Shown here piece after piece: positions 24,642 to 33,955 of a stretch of 64,000 bases of DNA (positions within the stretch are counted from its first letter, which is position 1; every line of letters starts with the position of its first letter). The notes beneath the pieces are model-generated. The model searched no databases and had not been told where the DNA came from. It worked only from the letters and a program-made list of their open reading frames with translations. Source of the stretch: Pelagicoccus sp. SDUM812003 (GTDB lineage: Bacteria; Verrucomicrobiota; Verrucomicrobiia; Opitutales; Opitutaceae). The stretch spans positions 124,001 through 188,000 of the forward strand of contig NZ_JARXHY010000012.1 of assembly GCF_031127815.1 (NCBI RefSeq). Reading direction: 5' to 3'. The position numbers were made by a program, and so were the translations under genes.

Positions 24642-25454
24642 TCACACCTCGACCGTGCCGGTGAAGACGTTCACCGCTGGACCGGTCAAAGTGATTTCCG
24701 AAACGGAACCGCCGTCCCGCTTGAAGCCAATCGTCAAGACGTCGCCTCCCGCCACCAGCACTGAAACGGGCTGCTGTGACAATCCCTTCAAGACCGCTGC
24801 GATAGCGACCGCGGTGACGCCAGTGCCGCAAGCGAGCGTTTCGTCCTCCACTCCGCGTTCGTAGGTGCGCACCTTGATGACGCCGTCGGGCATGATTTGG
24901 GCGAAGTTGGCGTTGGTCCCTTTAGGGGCGAATTGCTCGTGATAGCGAATGGCGCTGCCTTCAGGGCGGATGTCAACCTCTTCGACATCGTCCACGAAGC
25001 AGATCACGTGCTCCACTCCAGTGTTCATGAAGTGGTAGTTGAACGTGCCGTGCGGGGTCGTCAGGCTTTGGTCGAGGGCCAGGTCCTTCAAAGGCGTCAT
25101 GCGAATGGTGAACTGCCCGTTGTCTGCATCTGCGGTCATGGGCCCGGCATCGGTCTTGAACGCTACACGAGAACCGTCGCCCACGCCGTTTTGAATGGCG
25201 AAGGAGGTGAAGCAACGGGCGCCGTTTCCGCACATGTCGACTCGGCCGCCATCCGAGTTGTAGTAGACCATGGTGGCTTCGACCGAGTCGTCCGCAGGCG
25301 GGTTGAGCAGAATGAGTCCATCCGCCCCGATGCCGAAACGACGATCGCACAGCTTGGCGACCTGCTCAGAGGTGAGCTCGATCTTTCCGTCGAGATTTTC
25401 GATCATTACGAAGTCGTTTCCGGCTCCGTGCATCTTCGTGAATTCGATTTCCAT
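24642..25454 (-). CDS. dapF: Diaminopimelate epimerase
   Basis: 270 residues from the ATG at 25454; a further in-frame ATG at 25481 would add nine residues ahead of the conserved MEIEFTKMHGAGNDF start. It interconverts LL- and meso-diaminopimelate for lysine and peptidoglycan synthesis by a two-base mechanism; the two catalytic Cys are C75 (MCGNGARC) and C209 (LACGTG). The pseudo-symmetric two-lobe layout and length are normal. It follows the giant transglutaminase-like gene on the same strand in reverse order (that gene lies upstream, ending at 25517), about 60 bp apart, so the two could be transcribed together. Confidence 0.97.
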   Translation of the reverse strand: MEIEFTKMHGAGNDFVMIENLDGKIELTSEQVAKLCDRRFGIGADGLILLNPPADDSVEATMVYYNSDGGRVDMCGNGARCFTSFAIQNGVGDGSRVAFKTDAGPMTADADNGQFTIRMTPLKDLALDQSLTTPHGTFNYHFMNTGVEHVICFVDDVEEVDIRPEGSAIRYHEQFAPKGTNANFAQIMPDGVIKVRTYERGVEDETLACGTGVTAVAIAAVLKGLSQQPVSVLVAGGDVLTIGFKRDGGSVSEITLTGPAVNVFTGTVEV

Positions 25455-25516
25455 GGTGAAAGACTGCAAATGAAGCATCACGAACCGCGATGCAATGATT
25501 TCGTGCGTCGCAGACC

Positions 25517-28500
25517 CTATTCAAAAACGTTCGAGCCATCGATCCGATTCAGGTAGTCGCGAACGAACAGCAACAGCGAATCCCTAGATCGGTACTTCAA
25601 GTAGGTTTCGAAGGCCTCTTTGGAAGCCAGAGGTTTTTCCAGTTCGTAAAAGGCGACGCCCCGCAAAACCTCGAGATCCCAGAAGCCGGGGGAAACCTCC
25701 TCCGCTTCCGCCGCGTTTTCGATCACGCCTTGCCAATCCTCTTCCGCGTAGGCTTTCAAGGTGGCGGCGTGCGCCCTAACGAGTTCGTTTCGAGAAACTT
25801 CAAGCACGTAGTCGAAGAACCACTCCATCTTTTCGCGATGCTCCGGGAAGCCCACCAGCAGGCTGGTCATTGAGATCGGGGCGAGCTCCCAGCTGGAAAT
25901 GCTCCAAGCGGCTTTCTTTTCGATTTGCTCCACAATCCGGTCAGAGAGCAGCTCCGTGGTCAAATCGTCGCCATAGGCTTGAGCGATTTGGTAGAACAGG
26001 GCGATGAAATGATCTGCGAGCAGCGTTTCGCTATCGAAGCCTTGCAGCATGGCCAAGGCTTTGCTTTTTTTGCCTTTCTCCACGAGATCGAGCAAGCGAG
26101 CGACTCGTTCGTAGGCCGGGTCATAGCCAAGCATTCTCAGGAACGGTTGGACGCCTTCCGAGGTTCCAGACGGGAAATAGAGGGACAGGCTATTGTAGAC
26201 ATCCGTCATCATGGCGTCCTGATTCTCCACCGCGAACTGCCTCATAGCGGAAAGCAAAGGCTCGCGCTGTTCAGGGTTGTCCACATCGATTCCCTCCAGG
26301 AGACAGAGGGCAATGGCGCTCCCTAGAAGCGGGTTGGCGAGATTCTCCAGTTGCTCGACGGACTCTGCCAGAAGAGAGGTGATGTCTTGGTGAACGACAG
26401 AGTTCTGATAGAAAATCATATCCGCTAGATGGGTGATCAGCTGCTCCGAATAGCCGAATCTCGAGACCTGGAGAGCCAGTTGTTCGGGGTATTCCGATAG
26501 GCTAAGCAATTGGAAAGGGGCGAAACTGGAAGCCGCCGAATCGCCAACAGGGAGGTTTGCAGTGACGGACTCGTAGAAGGGAGCCAAGGAGCTGGCCATT
26601 CGCAGAGTCTGCAATGCGTCGAGCCGCACTTGGGATTTGTCCATGTTTTGACGATCGCTGATCTCGATGGATTTCAAATTCTCCAAGATCGGCTTCGCCG
26701 CATCTTCGCCGAACCTGACTGTTCCGTAGCCGATCGCTTTCTTGATCTGGACTACGTCCATGCCGATGATGGGTCCTTCGAGAAGAAAGGCTACCGAAGC
26801 CTTCCAGTCCTCTAGCGACTCTTGCGGCAGCTTCAGATACTCCAGCAGGTGTTTGTATTCAGTCTTATAATACTCAGTGAGAAAGGACGCGTCTTGCATC
26901 AAGCGGTCGAGCAGCTGGACATTTCGAGTGTCTACCAAGTGCTCCACAAAATTCAGCTTGATCAGGTTGCGCGTGTGGAGATCGATTTGCTCGTCGCTGG
27001 TGATCGACTCGATGCGATCGAAAAACCAATCCGGATCTGGAGCGAAGCGTTGCCAATTGTAGACGCCATTGACCAAGGCTTTTCGGCGAACCGACAGCGG
27101 TTCCTCCTCGTTCTCCGCCAGCAGGAAATAGTACTTCGCCATCTCAAGCGCCGATAGGCTCTCAAGCTTGCCTGGAATATCATTTAGCAAGGCCGTTCCA
27201 TCGGCATAGAGCTCGGACATTTCGAACGGGCGCACATGATCCCACCAAAGAAGGTGATTCTCGGAACGAAACGCCTTCACTTTTTGCGTGAATTCTCCCT
27301 TCACATCGAACTCCCTGTTGGCGGTCGCCAGGTAGCCGCGCAAGGCGTCGCATATCGGCTCGTTTTGCGAAATCAGTGGATGTTGCAACTCCCGTTCAAC
27401 GAGTTGCTTCAAGGCCTTGTAGTCCTTTTTGTCGACCTTCTGGGCAGCGACAAGATTCACTGCCTGGGCTCGAAAGCGCCCCATGTCCGCTTGGTCGAGG
27501 TAGGCCTCTAAGCTGGAGAAGGACTCATGCTCCAACACCCCGTTGACCGCGATCAGACTTGTCCAAATCAGAAGAGCATAGCTCATCGTTTCCTCGGAGG
27601 TCTCCGGAGCTGATCGGACCTCCGACACCCAGCGATCCATGTTATCGATATCCCGACTGAGATAGTAGGCGTGAACGACGAGTCGCTTGAGCAGCTCCCG
27701 ATTGAGATAGCTGCCATTTTCCACCGCGAATTCTCCGAGTGGTGCTAAGGCCGCGAAGAGTTCGACTGAGGCGGGATCGCTCAAACCGTTGAGCGAAATA
27801 AGCTGCATCAATCCGACAAGATCCTGTTCGTTGGCACAGGCGCTGATCGCGTAGCGTAGCAGTCCTTGGTGCAGCGTATCGAGATCTTCATCACGTATCG
27901 CTTCGCGACAGGATTTCTCCAGCTCTTCATAGTCGGAGATAAGAGGTGATAGTGAACTAAGTCCGGAAATTCGCAGATTGTATCCAAGTTTCTCGATCAG
28001 GTTTTTCACCGCCTCCATCGGCGTATGGCTCTGCGTTGCATAGTCACGATAAAGCCCTTCGTTTTGTCGCATGCGAAGGATCCGGCCGGTTTGATCCGCG
28101 ACATTCGCCGCGGCGAGTTGATCGGAATCCGCATCTGCAAGGAAATCGAGAGCCTGTTCAGCTTTCGTATTCAACCCTTCGAGACGCGATAGAAAATAAG
28201 CCCTCAGCAGCCCTTCGTAGATATTGCGATTTTCGAAGTGGTCTTTTCCTCCTTCCAGATAGGCGTCGATCGCTTCAGCGGTTCTCCCCGCATCCAACAA
28301 GGCGTCGCCTAGACGCGCGCGCAGGATGCCGCGGTTCCCGGCAGGGTGAGCCGGATACTCCAGCCAGCCCGCAATGAGTTCGACCGCTTCGTTTGCTCTA
28401 CCGCGCGAGCGAAGGATTTGGGCGAAGTTCAGGTCGGCGTTTACGATGTTGTCGTTGCTAGGCACGAGTGTGGAGAGCACCTCCTTCAGCGGATCGGTCA

Positions 28501-31500
28501 GCTCGGGAGCCGCCACATGGTGGGTGATGCTCCAGATGGCCCAGTAGAGGTATTTCGTCGCGAGTTCTTGATCGTCAGGAAAGCGAGTGAAGAAATCGAA
28601 ACTGAGAGCAGCTTGGCGGTCCCATTCTTGTTCTTGCTCGGTGGCGAGAATCATTTCCTCTAGTTCCTGTTTGGATACGCGTTTGGGAGCCTGGTTTTCG
28701 GTGTACCATTTAGCATCCAGTTCCTGAAAAGAGGAGGCGATAGTCGCGGCGGCATCCTTTAGTTGGCGAGAGAGCTTCAGGCTTGATTCGATTCTCTCGA
28801 CCGAGACGAGAGAGTCGGACAGTCTTGGGCGATTGGACGCCAGGTCCTGCAAAGCGTTTTTCCAGATCTCTAGGCTCTTCTCGGAGCTAATGTCGACGTT
28901 GTCCTCAAGTTCCTCCGCGGCGTATTCGATCATTTGCTCAAAGGCCTCTGCATGCGCGTTCTCGAGCCATTTTAGATCCGAGGCCAATCGGCGGGCATCC
29001 TCCTGCGTGACATGGAAAGCGATCAGCAGATAGGCGAGGTCGTTTTGAGCTGGCGACTCCTCGCTCAATCCCTCTTTCGCCATTTTCACGAGTTCCTTGG
29101 AACCGCGTTCTCGATAGATCCAAGCGGCGTTGTAGGCTGACCAGCCACGTCGATAGGGCGTGAGCTCATCGTTTCCGAGGTGACTTTTGAAGAGCTTCAA
29201 AGCCTCATTGTCCTTGTCCGCTGTATCCAGTTCTTGGGCAAGCAAGTATTCGCCCCAAGCTTTCATGGAGGGAGTCACTTCATCGCCGTATTCAGCGAGC
29301 TGATCCTTGATCCACTTCGCCAATTCGAGCGGCGGCGTTTCACCCGTGTCGATGCGAGCGATTTCCATTTTCGCTTCGTAGAGCTCAGGCCGATCTTCGG
29401 GGAACCATTCGATAGTTCGCAAAAGCGCTTCGCGTCGCTTTTTCGGCTCTTTTTCCAGTTCGTAGAGCTCGTCGAGAAGGGCGAGTTGAGCCTTAGCGGA
29501 CGAGAGCTTGGGAAAAGGTGCGTCCGACTCCGACTCGGCGCTTTGCAGAGACTCGACATTCGAGAAGCTGATAGGCTTGTTCCACCAACGGTTCAAGGAA
29601 GTGACCGCGTTGTGAAAGGCGCTAAATTCGGCCGCTTCGATTCGGTCGGTCCGGTTCTCTACCGTGATGCGAGCGCGGAGACTATTTTGCTCAAGCCACC
29701 AAGAGCCCGCGTATTTATATTTTGGAGTCGCTAGGTTGATTTCCTTTGGGAGAGCGTTCGGCTTGATGTTTCCTGGCAAGGCGATCGTTAGGTCGATGAT
29801 CGATGAATCGAAATCAACTCGATAGTCTGAGAACCGATCGTTCGGGGAATCGCCAACAGTTGGTAGAATCCAGGTGACGTCCGGCAATCCAAAGGTGAAC
29901 TGATTCGGGTCGCTCGATTCGTCTCCTTTGATCACGAAGTAGGCGCTTACCATGGGTTGCCCTTCAGCGGGACGTCCGTCGAAAATGACGTCAGCCATTT
30001 CGGCGCCGGGGTAGAATCCATCGATCTGATCGTGAAGCGAGTTTCGAAGACCTTCCGGCGACTTGTCTTGATAGAAGGTAAGATAGGAGGACTCGTAATA
30101 CTCTGTGGCGTAGAGACGATACCACCCGGAAGCGGTGTGGTCACCGGTGAGCTTCAAATCGAAGGAAAAGGTAAGCGTGCCAGCGGGAGTGGCGGGAGTT
30201 CGCTCGAGGGTGGCTCGGTCTTCTCGAACGACCAACACATCTCGATCAATGTCACTCAGAGGCAGACTGCCCAAGCGAAGGTTTTCCACTGTAGGATCGA
30301 GAAACAGCGACTGGCCGTCGCTGAACTCGACCAAAGCGATGGCGTGGTTGAAATAGAAGGGCGATGGGCAGCGTTTGTCGAATTTTCCAAATCCATCGGT
30401 ATCGATCAGAACGAGAAACGCTGGGATTCCTTTATGCCTCAACGCGGCAGCGAGCAGATTCGATTTGTCCTTACAATCTCCATACTTGCGATCCCACACC
30501 GCATTGCAGTCGGCGGGCTGAAAGCCAGCCAAGCCAAACTCCAGCCCTGTGTAGCGCACGTCATTGGCTACGCGATCGAGGATGGCTTGGGCGATTTCGC
30601 GTTCATCGGACATTCCTTCAGTCCAGGCGTCGATGCTCGTGCGCATCTCTTGTGATAGTTGATTCCTCTCGTTCGCCAGATCGCGTATCCAGTTGCCAAC
30701 CACATCCCACCTATCGAAGGTGGTAACGCGAGCGATAGGGCCGACGTCGCTCATCGGCTCTCGCTTCACTTCGTAGTCTTTTCCTTCTCGATTCAGGTCT
30801 TCCCAGATCCATTTGGTTCGACCGTCGTAGGTGGTCGACTGCGGATCGGGAACCTTTGATCCAGAATTGGAAAACGACATGCGGGCAGCGAAGTCTTCTG
30901 GCACATCCAGTTCATAGTGGGTGCGATGAATCGGCCAGTTGAATTGGAAGGGAAAGCTGTGCATGGTGTGCGAGGATACCAATGGTTTGGTTTCCTTCGT
31001 GATGACGATGCACTCCGTGATGCTGCCGACAGCTACGTTGGGATAGATGACTACAAGCTCTTCTTGATCGGTGTAGAGATCGGAATCCGCTTCGTCTTGT
31101 GGTGATTGCGTGAATACAGCGTCTGGGTCCACGTCGATGATTCTGCCGTCTGGCAGGTAAGTCCTACCCAGGACGAGGAATGGCTCTTCCTGATCCTTAC
31201 GATAGCGGAAAATCTCCTTGGAGGAGGCGCTCACGCCCGACTCCGCCAGCACATAGTAGATGCCATGATCGACCCGGTAGCGCTCGGTATCGGAAACGAT
31301 GTATTCGATGCGCTCGTTGAGCAGGACGATTCCAGGTTCGGAAGAATCCTTAAAGCGTTCGATTCCACCGCGTACGTCCTCCACTTGGAGGAGCCTATCC
31401 TTGACGGTCTCGTAAAAGGGGATGTCCGCGAGAAAGGCCGGTTTCTCTTCGGATCGAAGGGGGTGAGATAGGAGTAGGGAGACTAGAAGGGAGAAGAAAA

Positions 31501-31516
31501 CAAAGCGAAAACGCAT
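25517..31516 (-). CDS. Giant exported DUF3857/transglutaminase-like protein with TPR solenoid
   Basis: 1999 residues. Signal peptide 1-22. Residues about 55-240 match DUF3857, followed by a transglutaminase-like papain-fold domain (about 270-420) with an intact triad: C348 (YGDCKDKSN), H391 (FNHAIALV) and D407 (LFLDPT). A beta-rich domain (about 440-650) follows, resembling the DUF3858 region of such proteins. From about 690 to the end are roughly 1300 residues of TPR-like helical hairpins. In the family, DUF3857-TGc proteins occur in Bacteroidota and Verrucomicrobiota envelopes; the reaction may be peptide or isopeptide cleavage or crosslinking. At 6 kb this is the largest gene in the window and unusually long for the family (commonly 600-1200 residues). 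Confidence 0.9.
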   Translation of the reverse strand: MRFRFVFFSLLVSLLLSHPLRSEEKPAFLADIPFYETVKDRLLQVEDVRGGIERFKDSSEPGIVLLNERIEYIVSDTERYRVDHGIYYVLAESGVSASSKEIFRYRKDQEEPFLVLGRTYLPDGRIIDVDPDAVFTQSPQDEADSDLYTDQEELVVIYPNVAVGSITECIVITKETKPLVSSHTMHSFPFQFNWPIHRTHYELDVPEDFAARMSFSNSGSKVPDPQSTTYDGRTKWIWEDLNREGKDYEVKREPMSDVGPIARVTTFDRWDVVGNWIRDLANERNQLSQEMRTSIDAWTEGMSDEREIAQAILDRVANDVRYTGLEFGLAGFQPADCNAVWDRKYGDCKDKSNLLAAALRHKGIPAFLVLIDTDGFGKFDKRCPSPFYFNHAIALVEFSDGQSLFLDPTVENLRLGSLPLSDIDRDVLVVREDRATLERTPATPAGTLTFSFDLKLTGDHTASGWYRLYATEYYESSYLTFYQDKSPEGLRNSLHDQIDGFYPGAEMADVIFDGRPAEGQPMVSAYFVIKGDESSDPNQFTFGLPDVTWILPTVGDSPNDRFSDYRVDFDSSIIDLTIALPGNIKPNALPKEINLATPKYKYAGSWWLEQNSLRARITVENRTDRIEAAEFSAFHNAVTSLNRWWNKPISFSNVESLQSAESESDAPFPKLSSAKAQLALLDELYELEKEPKKRREALLRTIEWFPEDRPELYEAKMEIARIDTGETPPLELAKWIKDQLAEYGDEVTPSMKAWGEYLLAQELDTADKDNEALKLFKSHLGNDELTPYRRGWSAYNAAWIYRERGSKELVKMAKEGLSEESPAQNDLAYLLIAFHVTQEDARRLASDLKWLENAHAEAFEQMIEYAAEELEDNVDISSEKSLEIWKNALQDLASNRPRLSDSLVSVERIESSLKLSRQLKDAAATIASSFQELDAKWYTENQAPKRVSKQELEEMILATEQEQEWDRQAALSFDFFTRFPDDQELATKYLYWAIWSITHHVAAPELTDPLKEVLSTLVPSNDNIVNADLNFAQILRSRGRANEAVELIAGWLEYPAHPAGNRGILRARLGDALLDAGRTAEAIDAYLEGGKDHFENRNIYEGLLRAYFLSRLEGLNTKAEQALDFLADADSDQLAAANVADQTGRILRMRQNEGLYRDYATQSHTPMEAVKNLIEKLGYNLRISGLSSLSPLISDYEELEKSCREAIRDEDLDTLHQGLLRYAISACANEQDLVGLMQLISLNGLSDPASVELFAALAPLGEFAVENGSYLNRELLKRLVVHAYYLSRDIDNMDRWVSEVRSAPETSEETMSYALLIWTSLIAVNGVLEHESFSSLEAYLDQADMGRFRAQAVNLVAAQKVDKKDYKALKQLVERELQHPLISQNEPICDALRGYLATANREFDVKGEFTQKVKAFRSENHLLWWDHVRPFEMSELYADGTALLNDIPGKLESLSALEMAKYYFLLAENEEEPLSVRRKALVNGVYNWQRFAPDPDWFFDRIESITSDEQIDLHTRNLIKLNFVEHLVDTRNVQLLDRLMQDASFLTEYYKTEYKHLLEYLKLPQESLEDWKASVAFLLEGPIIGMDVVQIKKAIGYGTVRFGEDAAKPILENLKSIEISDRQNMDKSQVRLDALQTLRMASSLAPFYESVTANLPVGDSAASSFAPFQLLSLSEYPEQLALQVSRFGYSEQLITHLADMIFYQNSVVHQDITSLLAESVEQLENLANPLLGSAIALCLLEGIDVDNPEQREPLLSAMRQFAVENQDAMMTDVYNSLSLYFPSGTSEGVQPFLRMLGYDPAYERVARLLDLVEKGKKSKALAMLQGFDSETLLADHFIALFYQIAQAYGDDLTTELLSDRIVEQIEKKAAWSISSWELAPISMTSLLVGFPEHREKMEWFFDYVLEVSRNELVRAHAATLKAYAEEDWQGVIENAAEAEEVSPGFWDLEVLRGVAFYELEKPLASKEAFETYLKYRSRDSLLLFVRDYLNRIDGSNVFE

Positions 31517-31576
31517 TCGTCTTCGAATGTCCGACTAAAGGGATTTGGCAAACCAAAAACTAGTGTTTCTACGGAG

Positions 31577-31625
31577 GTCGCTACGCATAGTGTACCTGTT
31601 CTCGCACGGTACTATTCGTAGCGAC
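31577..31625. repeat. Near-perfect 49-nt hairpin between two minus-strand genes
   Basis: GTCGCTACG (31577-31585) pairs with CGTAGCGAC (31617-31625). Inside, ATAGT (31587-31591) pairs with ACTAT (31611-31615) and ACC with GGT, separated by an 11-nt loop. It lies 20 bp downstream of the acidic-protein gene and 60 bp upstream of the giant gene. On the minus strand a weak TTTTT occurs about 20 nt past the stem. Confidence 0.55.
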
Positions 31626-31644
31626 AGCGCCGCGTGGACCGAGG

Positions 31645-32766
31645 TCAGGAGCGGTAGCTTTGCATCAGGTCGATGATCGTCTCCCGCAGTTCGAAGAGCT
31701 CCTTGCGGGCTTCGGAGGTCCACTTGAATTGGTCGGCGCTCACGGTAGTGCATGCCTCGAGGGTGGCGATGGTGAGGTGCAGCAAATGCAGCGCGCGCTT
31801 GAGGGTGGCGATGATGAAACCATCCTCGGCGGGCACGCCTTCGGAAACGGGTTCCAAGGCGGCGATGAGCTTGCTCACTGTCATTTGAGCGTGCCAGATC
31901 AGCTGATTCCAGGGATTGACGGTGTCTTCGGTGATCAGACCTCGGTTTTCCGCCTCGTAATAAAGCTGCGAAGTCAGCTCGACCATGCGGCTGATCACCG
32001 GATGATTGGGGATCGCTTCGTCAGGTTCGTTTTCAGGATCGTCGTCATCCCAATCATCGAACATTTCTTCGGTGACCTCCATGGACTCGATGTCCCAGCC
32101 CATGGCTTGCGCGATGAGGTTTTCGCAATCGGGATCGTCCTCGTACTTTTCGAAGAGCTCGAGCAGCATGTCGCTGCGAGCGTCGGTCTTCTGCAGGTAG
32201 GCTTCCCATTGAAACTCGTTCATCTCGCCCTCCGGGTCCGATATCTCGGATTCGACCTTGGGATCCAGCACACGCGAGACTTCCTCCATGAACTTGAACA
32301 TGGCCTGCTTGTTGGCTTCGACCTGCTGGCGCTCGTCGTCCGCCGAGAGGGACCATTTCGGCAGTCCGATCTTCCAAGAGAAATCCACCGACTCGACCAG
32401 CACCCGTCCGTTCGCCTCGCTGAACCATTCGAGATACAGGCAATTCGCCCATGTGAACGCTGGGCCATCGTCGGTGGATTCGGATTCCTCATCCTCGGGA
32501 TCGACCAGCACCTTGACCTTCTTCGATGCGGTTATATCGCCCACCGTGCCGTCCTGAAAGAGGTCGAAGCCGGTGTAGTCACCTTCGATCGGACTCGGGT
32601 TCTTGAATTCCAGCCGGGCGCCCGCAATGTCGCGGTAGCAGTTGCCGCGCAGGTTCAGCTCGATGGGTTGATTGAGACCCTTCAGCCAGATGGTGCCGAC
32701 TACTCTTCCGGGCACTATGTTTTGAATGAGTCCGCGAACGACGTACTTATCTATGCGCCAAGCCAT
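31645..32766 (-). CDS. Unknown conserved-looking acidic protein
   Basis: 373 residues, no signal peptide. The N-terminal part (about 1-130) is beta-rich and includes an IWLKGLNQPIELNLRG segment and a Cys at about 43. A central acidic region (about 135-250: FDDWDDDDPENEPDE) leads into a C-terminal four-helix-like region (about 255-373) with LHLLHLTIATLEACTTVS. The overall build, a folded head, an acidic middle and a helical tail, has no match that I recognise. It begins 211 bp from the divergent AEC transporter gene and is followed by a hairpin, so it is probably its own unit. Strong open-frame integrity and codon use like neighbours support a real gene. Confidence 0.75.
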   Translation of the reverse strand: MAWRIDKYVVRGLIQNIVPGRVVGTIWLKGLNQPIELNLRGNCYRDIAGARLEFKNPSPIEGDYTGFDLFQDGTVGDITASKKVKVLVDPEDEESESTDDGPAFTWANCLYLEWFSEANGRVLVESVDFSWKIGLPKWSLSADDERQQVEANKQAMFKFMEEVSRVLDPKVESEISDPEGEMNEFQWEAYLQKTDARSDMLLELFEKYEDDPDCENLIAQAMGWDIESMEVTEEMFDDWDDDDPENEPDEAIPNHPVISRMVELTSQLYYEAENRGLITEDTVNPWNQLIWHAQMTVSKLIAALEPVSEGVPAEDGFIIATLKRALHLLHLTIATLEACTTVSADQFKWTSEARKELFELRETIIDLMQSYRS

Positions 32767-32977
32767 GTTTCGGCGGAGAGTTTTTCAGTGCCGAGGGAGG
32801 CTTGTCAATCCCAGCGGCGCAAGGAGATAAAACCTCTGCCCGGCGCTGCCCCTCTCGGTCGTCTGTTTTGTATCTTGCTGATGCTAGGCGGCATACGGAT
32901 ATTCCAATAGGCCCTCGGCGCGAGCAAGTCTTGACGCGCCGCCGCCGTCTAGGCAAAGCAGGACCGAGTACCTGCCC

Positions 32978-33925
32978 ATGTCTAACTACTTGAACGTTCT
33001 CGCTTTGATCGCTCCCGTCTTCCTCCTGCTGGCCATCGGGATGGGGTTGCGATGGAAAGGAATTCTCCAGCCGGAAGCCGAGAAGGGGATCGTGAACCTG
33101 GTGGTCAAGGCGCTCTATCCCTGTCTCATCGTGAAGTCCATGCTGGAGGCGGACTCCTTTCGGCGGCAGCCAGACGTGCTGCTGGCCCCGGTCGCTGGGT
33201 TTGCCACCATCGTGTGCGGTTTTCTGCTGGCGAAACTCGCTGCTCGGGCCATCGGCATGCAGACCGGAAAAGGCCTGCGAACCTTCGCTTTCTCGGTGGG
33301 AATCTTCAACTACGGCTACCTGCCGATTCCGCTGGTGGAAAGCCTCTATGGTCCCAATGAGCTGGCAGTTCTCTTCATGCACAACGTGGGCATCGAGTTC
33401 GCCATATGGACCATCGGGGTCGCTTTGCTCGCAGGCGGTTCGGCTAAGGACGGAATAAAGAAGATCTTCAATCCCATGGTGGTGGCCCTGGTGATCGGCG
33501 CCACGGTCAACTTCTCCGGGTTCGCAAGCGACCTTCCGGACATTGTTATGACCACGCTGCGCCTTCTGGGCGGCTGCGCCATCCCGCTTGGCCTGTTGGC
33601 GATTGGGGCCAATCTCTACGAGTACCTCGATACCAAGGAACCGCTCTGGAATACGCGGGACGTGCTTGGGGGAATCGTGCTCAGGCTAGGGCTGCTGCCG
33701 CTTATCGGCATCGCAATCGCCTGGTTCGCTCCGCTTTCCATCGAGCTGAAGCGAATCCTTGTCATCCAAGCCGCCATGCCTGCGGGAATCATGCCGATCG
33801 TGTTGGCGAAGCACTACGGAGGCCAACCCATCGTGGCGGTGCGTATCGTGTTCGCCACTACGATTGTTGGCTTTGCCACCATGCCGCTTTGGATACACTT
33901 TGGCTCGCTAGTCCTGGAGCGCTGA
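32978..33925 (+). CDS. AEC (auxin efflux carrier) family transporter
   Basis: 315 residues, integral inner-membrane protein with about ten hydrophobic segments in two five-helix repeats (first about 10-150, second about 170-310). The N-terminal half carries NLVVKALYPCLIVKSM and FSVGIFNYGYLPIPLV (conserved Asn/Gly/Pro of the crossover helix); the second half has GIMPIVLAKHYGG, matching the repeat symmetry. Family members export or import small carboxylates, auxin-like or malate-type substrates; here the substrate is open. The gene converges on the PAS hybrid kinase with only 30 bp between the stops. Confidence 0.92.
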   Translation: MSNYLNVLALIAPVFLLLAIGMGLRWKGILQPEAEKGIVNLVVKALYPCLIVKSMLEADSFRRQPDVLLAPVAGFATIVCGFLLAKLAARAIGMQTGKGLRTFAFSVGIFNYGYLPIPLVESLYGPNELAVLFMHNVGIEFAIWTIGVALLAGGSAKDGIKKIFNPMVVALVIGATVNFSGFASDLPDIVMTTLRLLGGCAIPLGLLAIGANLYEYLDTKEPLWNTRDVLGGIVLRLGLLPLIGIAIAWFAPLSIELKRILVIQAAMPAGIMPIVLAKHYGGQPIVAVRIVFATTIVGFATMPLWIHFGSLVLER

Positions 33926-33955
33926 TCAGGTGGGAGAAACGAAGGTCGCAGCGAT

